A DNA stretch of 12,234 nucleotides from Chitinophagaceae bacterium (GTDB lineage: Bacteria > Bacteroidota > Bacteroidia > Chitinophagales > Chitinophagaceae): NCBI GenBank assembly GCA_025351145.1, contig JANXWM010000575.1, positions 1-12,234 on the forward strand. The letters are read 5' to 3'. Made by a program: the position numbers and the translations under genes. Shown here in pieces: positions 1 to 6,319 of this stretch. Below the pieces are notes generated by a model. That model had not been told where the DNA came from. It saw only the letters and a list, made by a program, of their open reading frames with translations, and searched no databases. Each line of letters begins with the position of its first letter. The stretch's first letter is position 1.

Positions 1-120
1 GAAATTATACAATACATTAGTCTTGCTCCTTTCGAAAAAAGGTCATTGCACCATGTGTTTTTAAACATAGAAAATCAAGATGCCAAAGAACTAAAATATA
101 TTCAACTGAAAATCATTTAA
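1..120 (+). CDS. 3' end of an unidentified protein gene
   Basis: An open frame runs from the first base of the window to a TAA at 118-120, giving 39 residues with no start inside the window. The tail is mixed charged and hydrophobic (it contains APFEKRSLHHVF and ends ELKYIQLKII). I recognise no family in it. It lies 38 bp upstream of the VOC-family gene on the same strand, so the two could be co-transcribed. The evidence for coding is only the uninterrupted frame at the window edge and its stop just before an intergenic repeat-like sequence. Confidence 0.5.
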   Translation, partial: EIIQYISLAPFEKRSLHHVFLNIENQDAKELKYIQLKII

Positions 121-121
121 C

Positions 122-157
122 TAAGACGCAACGCTAGTGATGATCAAAATATAATTA
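122..157 (+). repeat. possible degenerate copy of the GTGCGACGCAA dispersed repeat
   Basis: The stretch contains GACGCAACG followed by GATGATCAAAA, resembling the middle of the better-preserved repeats (compare 1261-1316 and 7970-8026). The TGTACAAG end is not recognisable. It sits directly before the start codon of the VOC gene, the same placement as the copies at 4769 and 7970. This is a weak call based on a 9-base exact match plus position. Confidence 0.3.
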
Positions 158-158
158 T

Positions 159-1151
159 ATGAAAAGTCTGGTAAAATTTGTTTCGATATTGTTGCTGTTT
201 GCAATTAGCATTAGTGCAGTAAATGCACAGATAAAGAAAGTTGGTGATATTGGCATTACGGTGAAAGACATGAACACTTCTGTAAAATTTTACAGTGAAG
301 TGCTTGGCTTTAAAAAAATAAGTGATGAAGAATTATATGGCGAACAGTATGAGCAACTCGAAGGTATATTCGGCTTGCGTATGCGTGTAGTGCGCATGCA
401 ATTAGGCGATGAAATAATTGAACTTACAGATTATCTTACTTCAGGTGGCAGAAGTATTCCCGAAGACATGCAAAGCAACGATCTCTATTTTGAACATATT
501 GCTATCGTTGTAAGCGATATGGATAAAGCATACCAGCACTTACGCCAATACATGGTGATGCATGTGTCCACAGCACCACAAACAATTCCTTCAAGCAATG
601 AAGCTGCTGCCGGTGTAAAAGATTTTTATTTTCACGATCCTGATCTGCACGACCTGGAACTGATCTATTTTCCAAAAGGCAAAGGGCAACCAAAATGGCA
701 AAATACAAACGGAAAAATATTTTTAGGTATAGATCATACAGCCATTGGTATCAGCAATACAGACAGCAGCTTACATTTTTATAAAGACCTGTTGGGACTC
801 GACCGCAAAGGCGATAGCTGGAATATGGGAATGGAGCAGGCGCACTTAAATAACATTGAAGGCGCAAGCCTGCACATCACCGGGTTAAGAGCTGCAGCAG
901 GTACGGGCATTGAGTTTTTACAATACCTGGAACCGGGTCCTGGCAAGCCTTTTCCGGCAAACACACGTGCAGACGATATATGGCACTGGCAAACGACTTT
1001 GTATGTTGATGATGCACCAGGGTTGTATGATAAGCTAAAAGCATTGAATTACATTTTTGTTTCAAAAGGCCTTGTTGTTTTAAAAAATGCCAAAGCATTT
1101 ATAGTAAGAGATCCGGACGGGCATGCAATGCTCGTTGAAGAATTAAATTAG
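159..1151 (+). CDS. secreted VOC (glyoxalase/bleomycin-resistance/dioxygenase fold) protein, two domains
   Basis: The 330-aa protein starts with a clear signal peptide (hydrophobic residues about 5-22, likely cleavage after VNA-23), so it should act outside the cytoplasm. The rest is two vicinal-oxygen-chelate domains, about 27-172 and 188-328. Each is built of paired beta-alpha-beta modules with the typical phrases GITVKDMNTSVKFYSEVLGF and HTAIGISNTDSSLHFYKDLL. Candidate metal ligands are H113 and E167 in the first domain and H193 and E327 in the second. D30 stands where a His is common in the first module, so one site may be altered. VOC enzymes include glyoxalases, extradiol dioxygenases and epimerases; the substrate here cannot be read from sequence. 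The chosen ATG is the only one giving a complete signal peptide. A repeat element begins immediately after its TAG. Confidence 0.85.
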   Translation: MKSLVKFVSILLLFAISISAVNAQIKKVGDIGITVKDMNTSVKFYSEVLGFKKISDEELYGEQYEQLEGIFGLRMRVVRMQLGDEIIELTDYLTSGGRSIPEDMQSNDLYFEHIAIVVSDMDKAYQHLRQYMVMHVSTAPQTIPSSNEAAAGVKDFYFHDPDLHDLELIYFPKGKGQPKWQNTNGKIFLGIDHTAIGISNTDSSLHFYKDLLGLDRKGDSWNMGMEQAHLNNIEGASLHITGLRAAAGTGIEFLQYLEPGPGKPFPANTRADDIWHWQTTLYVDDAPGLYDKLKALNYIFVSKGLVVLKNAKAFIVRDPDGHAMLVEELN

Positions 1152-1209
1152 TTTTTTGAACCCGGCTTTTGAATATCTGTTAAGCATTGTTGCGTCGCAC
1201 ACTTGTACT
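1152..1209 (-). repeat. dispersed ~58-bp intergenic repeat, left arm of an inverted pair
   Basis: Read on the minus strand it runs from AGTACAAGTGTGCGACGCAA through AATGCT and TTCAAAAG to CCGGGTTCA. It matches copies at 1261, 3171, 4769, 8123 and 11946 over its full length. It begins at the base after the VOC stop codon. With the copy at 1261-1316 it forms a head-to-head pair. Confidence 0.85.
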
Positions 1210-1287
1210 GTTGATTCTTCTGTAAACAAGCGACCGTCAACTGTTAACAAATGTTCAGAACGTACAACTGTGCGACGCAACGATGCT
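1183..1287. repeat. long inverted repeat (26-nt arms, 53-nt loop) formed by the paired repeats
   Basis: Positions 1183-1208 and 1262-1287 are reverse complements over 26 bases with two mismatches. They are the best conserved parts of the flanking repeats. In RNA this would be a stable stem just after the VOC gene and about 105 bp before the protease gene. No U-run follows, so a classic intrinsic terminator is not indicated, although folding could still slow transcription or protect the 3' end of the VOC message. Confidence 0.75.
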
Positions 1288-1316
1288 GCCATGAAAAGAT
1301 ATAGCCGGGCTCATAA
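1261..1316 (+). repeat. dispersed ~57-bp intergenic repeat, right arm of an inverted pair
   Basis: It reads CGTACAACTGTGCGACGCAA, then CGATGCT, AAAAG and CCGGGCTCATAAT. It aligns end to end with the copy on the opposite strand at 1152-1209. The motif GTTCAGAA lies just outside its inner end (1253-1260), and the same motif precedes the copy at 7970-8026. The outer end points at the start of the protease gene, 75 bp away. Confidence 0.85.
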
Positions 1317-1391
1317 TCTTTCTTCTTAAAGTCATGCAACCGACAATAAATTTTTAAGTTTAATATTTGCTTTGTATAAAGAAGTCAAAAC

Positions 1392-2957
1392 ATGAATAAC
1401 GGCGGGAAAATCATTTGCCCTTTGTGCAGCGATGCAGTGGATAAACTGCTTTACCGGTTTCATATTGACAGCGAACGAAACGTAATTGAAAAGATAAAAG
1501 CGCACAACCCTGCATGGTCTGTTAATGATGGCACATGCAGCCGTTGTGTTGATTACTATCATATCGAAGTACTTCGTGAACAAAGAATAATTCCTGAAGT
1601 TGGTCCATATTTTTCTGTAAAGAGTGCGGATGATTTTGTGATATTGCCAACGCCGTTGCGTGTTGATGCGCATCCCCGGTATACAGGCAAAGGTGTAACG
1701 ATATGTTTTATTGATAGCGGGTTTTATCCCCATCCTGATCTCGTTACAACAAGCAACAGGATAAGATTAATGCATGACATAACAACCGGCAAAGATGTAG
1801 ATATTCATGCTTCCAATATGAATGCATCGTGGCATGGAACTATGACCTCTGTTGTATGCGCAGGAGATGGTTATTGCAGTAATGGTCTTTATAAAGGTAT
1901 CGCCTGCGATGCAGTGCTGGTGCTGCTTAAGGTACAGGATAGCAGTGGAAAAATAACCACGCAAAACATTGTAAAAGCCTTGCAGTGGGTGCTCGGTCAT
2001 TATGAGGAATACAATATCCGCGTAGTAAATATTTCGCTGGGTGATGATGCGGTTTGTTCTTATAAAGACAGCCCGGTTGATCAGCTTGCAGAAACGTTGA
2101 TAGAAAAAAGCATTACCATTATTGCAGCAGTGGGCAATGATGAAAACGGTGCTATTCATCCGCCGGCAAATTCTTTAAATGTAATTGCAGTAGGTGGCAT
2201 TGACGATAACAACGATCTTACTTCAGATGCACAGGCATACCATTCTTCTTATGGCATTACTGTTGACGCTTTGATGAAGCCCGAACTTGTTGCGCATGCA
2301 ATCTGGATAGCTGCACCAATACTGCCAGGCACAAATGAAAAGATAGAAGCGGAGAATTTATACGCAAGTCTTTCGAACACTGAAAATGATGCAGCAACAA
2401 TACAGCGTATTCAGCAATGCAAATACATATCGCCGCATTACATGCATGTAGATGGTACATCGTTCGCAACACCCATCGTTACTGCGGTTGTGGCGCAGAT
2501 GCTTGAAGCAAATGATAAACTTACACCACAGGAAATAAGGCAGGTGCTCTTTAGTACATCAAAAAGACATCAGCAAATAATACCGGAAAGACAGGGCTTT
2601 GGCGTTATACAACCAAGAAAAGCATTACTGAAGATCATTAAAAGAATGCCTGTTGTAAAGACCAATCAGTCGCCTTTTACTGATCATGAAAATAAAAGTA
2701 TCACGTTTTATTTTCATGATGATTGTGCAGACCAGGTTTCTCTTGCAGGCTCATTTAACCACTGGACACAGGATGTTTTATTGCTTGAACCGCACGTGAA
2801 TGGTCTTTGGAAAATTGAAATACCTTTACTTAAGCCAGGCGTTTACCGGTATAAATTTTTCATTGATGCAAAGTATTGGAAAGAAGATGCAGAGAATCCT
2901 TATCGTGAACCGGATGGCTTTAATGGTTTTAATAGTTTACTGAATATTCAAAACTAA
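1392..2957 (+). CDS. subtilisin-like serine protease (S8) with N-terminal Cys-pair module and C-terminal glycogen-binding-like domain
   Basis: This 521-aa protein is a three-part fusion. Residues 1-60 carry CPLC (C9, C12) and CSRC (C49, C52), which look like a zinc-ribbon or rubredoxin-type four-cysteine site. Residues about 95-420 are a peptidase S8 domain with the full catalytic set: Asp108 in FIDSG, His148 in WHGT, oxyanion Asn249 in AVGND and Ser357 in DGTSFATP. Residues about 435-520 (VSLAGSFNHW, GVYRYKFFIDAKYW) resemble the AMPK-beta/CBM48 E-set fold that binds glycogen-like alpha-glucans. There is no signal peptide and no obvious propeptide or secretion-sorting tail, so a cytoplasmic location is likely (inference). 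A 29-residue insert around 308-336 precedes the catalytic Ser block. It is followed after 7 bp by the 78-aa membrane gene. Confidence 0.88.
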   Translation: MNNGGKIICPLCSDAVDKLLYRFHIDSERNVIEKIKAHNPAWSVNDGTCSRCVDYYHIEVLREQRIIPEVGPYFSVKSADDFVILPTPLRVDAHPRYTGKGVTICFIDSGFYPHPDLVTTSNRIRLMHDITTGKDVDIHASNMNASWHGTMTSVVCAGDGYCSNGLYKGIACDAVLVLLKVQDSSGKITTQNIVKALQWVLGHYEEYNIRVVNISLGDDAVCSYKDSPVDQLAETLIEKSITIIAAVGNDENGAIHPPANSLNVIAVGGIDDNNDLTSDAQAYHSSYGITVDALMKPELVAHAIWIAAPILPGTNEKIEAENLYASLSNTENDAATIQRIQQCKYISPHYMHVDGTSFATPIVTAVVAQMLEANDKLTPQEIRQVLFSTSKRHQQIIPERQGFGVIQPRKALLKIIKRMPVVKTNQSPFTDHENKSITFYFHDDCADQVSLAGSFNHWTQDVLLLEPHVNGLWKIEIPLLKPGVYRYKFFIDAKYWKEDAENPYREPDGFNGFNSLLNIQN

Positions 2958-2964
2958 AAAAATT

Positions 2965-3201
2965 ATGAGCACTGTAACTGTAATCCTTTCTGCTATTGCA
3001 TTATACCTTGTTGCAGGAATTATTTTCACCATCATTTTCCAGCTGAAAGGCTTGTCAAAAATTGATGAAGGCGTGCATGGAAGCAGTTGGGGTTTCCGGA
3101 TTATTATCATTCCGGGATGTATTGTTTTTTGGACGATTCTTTTAAGAAAATGGATAAAAGCAAATAAAGAAATTATTAACCCGCCTAAAGAACATGCATG
3201 A
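2965..3201 (+). CDS. small two-helix membrane protein of unknown function
   Basis: The 78-aa product has two hydrophobic helices (about 5-26 and 44-61). Between them is a short loop, KIDEGVHGSSWGFR, followed by a basic tail (LLRKWIKANKE). From memory, small membrane proteins with a similar GSxWxFR...PG...W loop occur beside redox membrane genes in other phyla, but I cannot confirm that here. It starts 7 bp after the protease and ends 53 bp before the next gene, so it is probably in the same transcript. Its last residues, about INPPKEHA, and its TGA are encoded inside a dispersed repeat (3171-3229). The native C-terminus may therefore have been replaced when the repeat arrived. Confidence 0.75.
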   Translation: MSTVTVILSAIALYLVAGIIFTIIFQLKGLSKIDEGVHGSSWGFRIIIIPGCIVFWTILLRKWIKANKEIINPPKEHA

Positions 3202-3229
3202 TGCTTCTGTTGCGTCGCACACTTATACT
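3171..3229 (-). repeat. dispersed ~59-bp repeat overlapping the 3' end of the 78-aa gene
   Basis: On the minus strand it reads AGTATAAGTGTGCGACGCAA, then CAGAAGCATCATGC and GGCGGGTTAATAA, aligning with the other copies throughout. It supplies the final codons and the TGA at 3199-3201. It is the only clear copy in the window that enters a coding sequence. Confidence 0.8.
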
Positions 3230-3254
3230 ATAACAATCTATTCAGCAAATCGCA

Positions 3255-3707
3255 ATGATAAAACCGCTCCGAAAAAAACATCTGCAGATATGGGTAGCAC
3301 TGGCAGTGCTGATACCTGTTGGCATTATCAGCGCATGGTTTTCCATTCCACCGGCAGCCAAAGACAAACTGCTGCAACCCACATCTGCAGTGGCTCTTCC
3401 TGTAGTTCTTAAAACTTATCCGTCAAGAGGTGGATTTGAATTTAATATAAGAACGAATACAGACACAACACAGTTTCAGCTTGAATGGATCAACAATAAA
3501 ATGCTTACTTATCCAACTGCAACCATTTATGAAACGCGGTTAAATGATAGCAATGTTCAACACGGAAAACTCTTAGGAAGAATTGAAGCAAGAGGCAGTT
3601 ACTATTTCATGGGTGATTCAACTTTTATACCAAACAACATTTCAACTTATCAACTGGTGCTATATGATTTTATTCACCAGAGAAATATTGACATAATAAA
3701 GCTTTAA
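3255..3707 (+). CDS. membrane-anchored periplasmic protein of unknown function
   Basis: The 150-aa protein has a basic N-terminus (MIKPLRKKH), one transmembrane segment at about 11-29, and a 120-residue exported domain rich in beta-prone sequence (GGFEFNIRTNTDTTQFQLEW, GSYYFMGDSTF). I recognise no catalytic motif and no cysteine. The next gene, the ferric-reductase/Rieske fusion, begins 2 bp after its stop. That tight coupling suggests it is an accessory or folding partner of that protein (inference). The ATG at 3255 places the basic residues directly before the helix, as expected for a membrane anchor. An overlapping frame at 3194-3412 lacks any such organisation. Confidence 0.75.
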   Translation: MIKPLRKKHLQIWVALAVLIPVGIISAWFSIPPAAKDKLLQPTSAVALPVVLKTYPSRGGFEFNIRTNTDTTQFQLEWINNKMLTYPTATIYETRLNDSNVQHGKLLGRIEARGSYYFMGDSTFIPNNISTYQLVLYDFIHQRNIDIIKL

Positions 3708-3709
3708 AA

Positions 3710-4759
3710 ATGGGTGCATCTTATTTGGCAGTAGGCTGGAACAGGCAAAAGAAAATTTATGACTGGCTAATATTTGGCTTTTGTGTGTTATACCTGGCAA
3801 CATTCGTTGTACTTACAGCCATCTTTAATCCCGACTATACTTTTGAAACGGTACTTATCCGTGCCACATCTACATTAGCGGTAATTATATTGCATGTTAT
3901 TTTAAGCATAGGACCTCTAACACGCATTAATAAAAAGTTTTTGCCGTTGCTGTACAACCGCAGGCATCTTGGTGTTACCATGTTTTGCATTATACTCGTG
4001 CATGGTTCATTCAGCATATTGCAATTTCATTCCCTGGGAAATGAAAATCCTTTTGTTTCATTATTTACTTCCAATACACATTTTGGTTCATTGGCAGATT
4101 TCCCTTTCCAGGCATTGGGCTTTTTCGCATTAATCATTTTCTTTTTAATGGCAATTACCAGTCATGATTTCTGGCTCCATAATCTTTCACCAAAAGTTTG
4201 GAAAACACTGCACATGTTTGTTTACCTCGCATACTTTCTCGTGGTAATGCATGTAATGCTTGGTGTAATACAGTATGAAACAAATCCTGTGTTCATCATT
4301 ATAATGCTTACCGGCTCCTTTACTTTAATAACCCTTCATTTAATAGCGGGTACAAGAGAGGTAAAGAAGGACAATGTTATATACAAATTAAAACAGGATG
4401 GCTATGTATTGGTATGTGATATAAAAGATATTCAAGAAGATCGTGCAAAGATGTTTTGCGTGGATGCAGAACGTATTGCGGTCTATAAAACAGGCGGAAA
4501 ATTATTCGCTGTTAATAATGTATGCAAGCATCAGAACGGCCCACTTGGCGAAGGGAAAGTTATTGATGGGTGTATTACATGCCCATGGCATGGTTACCAG
4601 TACCTGCCACAGAATGGTCAGTCACCACCGCCATTTAAAGAAAAGGTAAGCACTTACGATGTGAAGATCGAAGGAACACATGTTTGGCTGAACCCCAAAG
4701 CTTATGCTGAAGGAACAGAAAGACCTGGTGCGGTTATCAGCGTGGTAAATGCTGAATGA
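3710..4759 (+). CDS. ferric-reductase-like haem membrane protein fused to a Rieske [2Fe-2S] domain
   Basis: The 349-aa protein has an N-terminal membrane half (about 15-215) with six likely helices and histidines placed as in the ferric reductase/NOX-like family: H62, H98, H168 and H181, plus the family phrase YNRRHLGV at 82-89. The C-terminal part (about 225-330) is a Rieske domain with complete cluster ligands: C272-x-H274 (CKH) and C291-x-x-H294 (CPWHGY). Quinol, NAD(P)H or an unknown donor could feed electrons through the iron-sulfur centre to the haems, or the reverse. No FAD/NAD-binding reductase domain is present, so this is not a complete ferric reductase or NADPH oxidase. It is coupled to the upstream 150-aa gene and lies 76 bp before the 284-aa gene, with a repeat between. 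Confidence 0.88.
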   Translation: MGASYLAVGWNRQKKIYDWLIFGFCVLYLATFVVLTAIFNPDYTFETVLIRATSTLAVIILHVILSIGPLTRINKKFLPLLYNRRHLGVTMFCIILVHGSFSILQFHSLGNENPFVSLFTSNTHFGSLADFPFQALGFFALIIFFLMAITSHDFWLHNLSPKVWKTLHMFVYLAYFLVVMHVMLGVIQYETNPVFIIIMLTGSFTLITLHLIAGTREVKKDNVIYKLKQDGYVLVCDIKDIQEDRAKMFCVDAERIAVYKTGGKLFAVNNVCKHQNGPLGEGKVIDGCITCPWHGYQYLPQNGQSPPPFKEKVSTYDVKIEGTHVWLNPKAYAEGTERPGAVISVVNAE

Positions 4760-4768
4760 AGAACATAT

Positions 4769-4828
4769 TGTACAAGAGTGCGACGCAACGTAAGCATTAT
4801 AAAAGAACAAATGCCTGGCTCATAAAAT
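4769..4828 (+). repeat. dispersed ~60-bp intergenic repeat, single copy
   Basis: It reads TGTACAAGAGTGCGACGCAA, then CGTAAGCATTATAAAAG and GCCTGGCTCATAAAAT. It fills most of the 76-bp gap between the Rieske-fusion gene and the 284-aa gene, ending 7 bp before the latter's ATG. It therefore forms that gene's leader. Confidence 0.85.
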
Positions 4829-4835
4829 ATATTAT

Positions 4836-5690
4836 ATGAATAACGAAGAATTTTATATAGGATGGATGGGGGAAGCCCCAAAGAGTTTTGTAACATGGAT
4901 ACGAAAATATCTTATCGTACTGTTGCCGGTCATAATAGTGTTGGGGGTACTGCTGGCATTATCACAGAAAAAATTTGGTACCGGCACATTTGAATTTGGC
5001 ACGCTTACAGAAGTGAAAGGCATTTATTTTAATAAGCCCGTACCAAACATAAAAGTGGTTGATGGAAAAAATATTTTTGGAAATGAAAGTTATATTACTG
5101 TTCCGTTAATTGGTTTTGGTAAGCATGGTGCAGACGGCGTTATTGCAGACCTTGAAAAAGAAAAAAATATTTCATTTGAAGGAAAAGAAATTACGCTGAA
5201 AGGAACATTGCTTTATAATGATGGCAAATTATTAATGCAGGTTGATGGAAATGACAAACCACTTGTAAATGTTTCTGGCGCTAACATAAATTCTGTTGGT
5301 TTACAAAATACAAAAGAACTGGGCATCATTGAGGTTAAGGGTGAGATAGTTGATCCTAAATGTTTTTTTGGGGTTATGAAACCCGGCGAAGGCAAGCCCC
5401 ATAAGGATTGTGCGATTCGTTGTATTCTCGGAGGTATACCGCCGGTGCTGAAAGTGACTGATGAAAAAGGTAATCAAAATTATTATCTTATCGTTGGTGC
5501 CAATGGAGAAAAGATGAATGAAGCTGTGCAGGATTATGTAGCCACACCTGTTGAAATAAATGCAAGAGCTGTTGCATATGGCGACTGGATCGTTTTATAT
5601 GTGCATCCGAATGGCTTGCAGCGTTACTCTTATATACAACAACATTTTGGAAACAAAACAGCATCCTGCGGCGTAGCATGTTTGAAATAA
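4836..5690 (+). CDS. membrane-anchored cysteine-containing protein of unknown function
   Basis: The 284-aa protein has one transmembrane segment (about 25-43) after a short cytoplasmic N-terminus. Two beta-rich regions follow (about 50-150 and 163-260). The striking block is at 173-203: DPKCFFGVMKPGEGKPHK followed by DCAIRC and GGIPP, with C176, H189, C192 and C196. A second pair, C278 and C282, closes the protein (SCGVACLK). The grouping suggests a metal or haem site or disulfides in the periplasm, but no named domain comes to mind. From memory, similar blocks occur beside Rieske/ferric-reductase-like genes in other bacteria; I cannot verify this here. Its stop lies 13 bases into the acetyltransferase gene. 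Confidence 0.78.
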   Translation: MNNEEFYIGWMGEAPKSFVTWIRKYLIVLLPVIIVLGVLLALSQKKFGTGTFEFGTLTEVKGIYFNKPVPNIKVVDGKNIFGNESYITVPLIGFGKHGADGVIADLEKEKNISFEGKEITLKGTLLYNDGKLLMQVDGNDKPLVNVSGANINSVGLQNTKELGIIEVKGEIVDPKCFFGVMKPGEGKPHKDCAIRCILGGIPPVLKVTDEKGNQNYYLIVGANGEKMNEAVQDYVATPVEINARAVAYGDWIVLYVHPNGLQRYSYIQQHFGNKTASCGVACLK

Positions 5691-6232
5691 AAACCATTTC
5701 TCTAAAAGATAACCGGATTGTAAATATCCGGCTGCTTCAACAGCAGGATGCGGAACTCTTATATAATTACCTCCATAATTTATCTGCTGAAAGTTGCTCC
5801 AGGTTTGGACCTCACCCTTTTGACACTGAGAGTATATTTAATATTGGCAATAACCTACTTAAAGACGATGTCCAGCGATATATTGCTTTAAAAGATGAGC
5901 AAATTATACCATATATGCTGCTGAAGAAAGGAACGATAAAAGCTGATGCTAACAGGTATGCACAAAGAAATACCTTCTTCGATGAAACAACTGCATTCAC
6001 TTATGCACCATCTGTTGCAGATGATTATCAAAACTCAGGCCTAGGTTCAAAAATGTTTGCAGTTATTCTCCAGTATTTAAAACAACAAAGATGTTCGCAT
6101 ATAGTTTTGTGGGGTGGTGTGCAGGCAACAAACATAAGAGCAGTGCAATTTTATGAGAAGCTTGGATTTAAAAAAATTGCCAATTTCTGGCACGATAATA
6201 AGGACAATATTGACATGCTTCTAAACTTATGA
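5678..6232 (+). CDS. GNAT-family N-acetyltransferase
   Basis: The 184-aa protein is a single GNAT domain: N-terminal strand and helices (NIRLLQQQDAELLYNYL), the acetyl-CoA pyrophosphate loop YQNSGLGSKMF at about 117-127, and the C-terminal NIRAVQFYEKLGFKK at 152-166, where Asn and Tyr are the usual catalytic or CoA-contacting residues. The acceptor substrate is unknown. No signal peptide is seen, so it is cytoplasmic. The ATG at 5678 overlaps the end of the preceding gene by 13 bases, indicating translational coupling. A later start would lose the first strand. It is the last gene of the rightward block and is followed by a strong hairpin. Confidence 0.85.
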   Translation: MFEIKTISLKDNRIVNIRLLQQQDAELLYNYLHNLSAESCSRFGPHPFDTESIFNIGNNLLKDDVQRYIALKDEQIIPYMLLKKGTIKADANRYAQRNTFFDETTAFTYAPSVADDYQNSGLGSKMFAVILQYLKQQRCSHIVLWGGVQATNIRAVQFYEKLGFKKIANFWHDNKDNIDMLLNL

Positions 6233-6259
6233 TCCTTCCTAAAAGATCTTTGAAAGTAT

Positions 6260-6300
6260 AAAGCCAAACAAGCTTTCCACGGGAAAGCTTGTTTGGCTTT
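6260..6300. terminator. bidirectional transcription terminator
   Basis: Positions 6260-6278 (AAAGCCAAACAAGCTTTCC) and 6282-6300 are perfect reverse complements, 19 bp with a 3-nt loop (ACG). It lies between the converging acetyltransferase and gluconolactonase-like genes, 27 bp and 19 bp from their stop codons. The flanks are moderately T-rich on both strands, but no long U-run is present. Confidence 0.8.
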
Positions 6301-6319
6301 GGTGTTTATCGGGTTCTTC

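Noticed and set aside
1332..1733. A 133-residue frame on the minus strand
   Set aside because: It lies antisense to the start of the protease gene, whose frame carries full S8 motifs. The minus-strand product has no recognisable features.
3194..3412. A 72-residue plus-strand frame
   Set aside because: It overlaps the 150-aa gene, which has a proper membrane anchor and tight coupling to the next gene. This frame begins inside a repeat and gives a low-complexity Ser/Thr/His-rich product.
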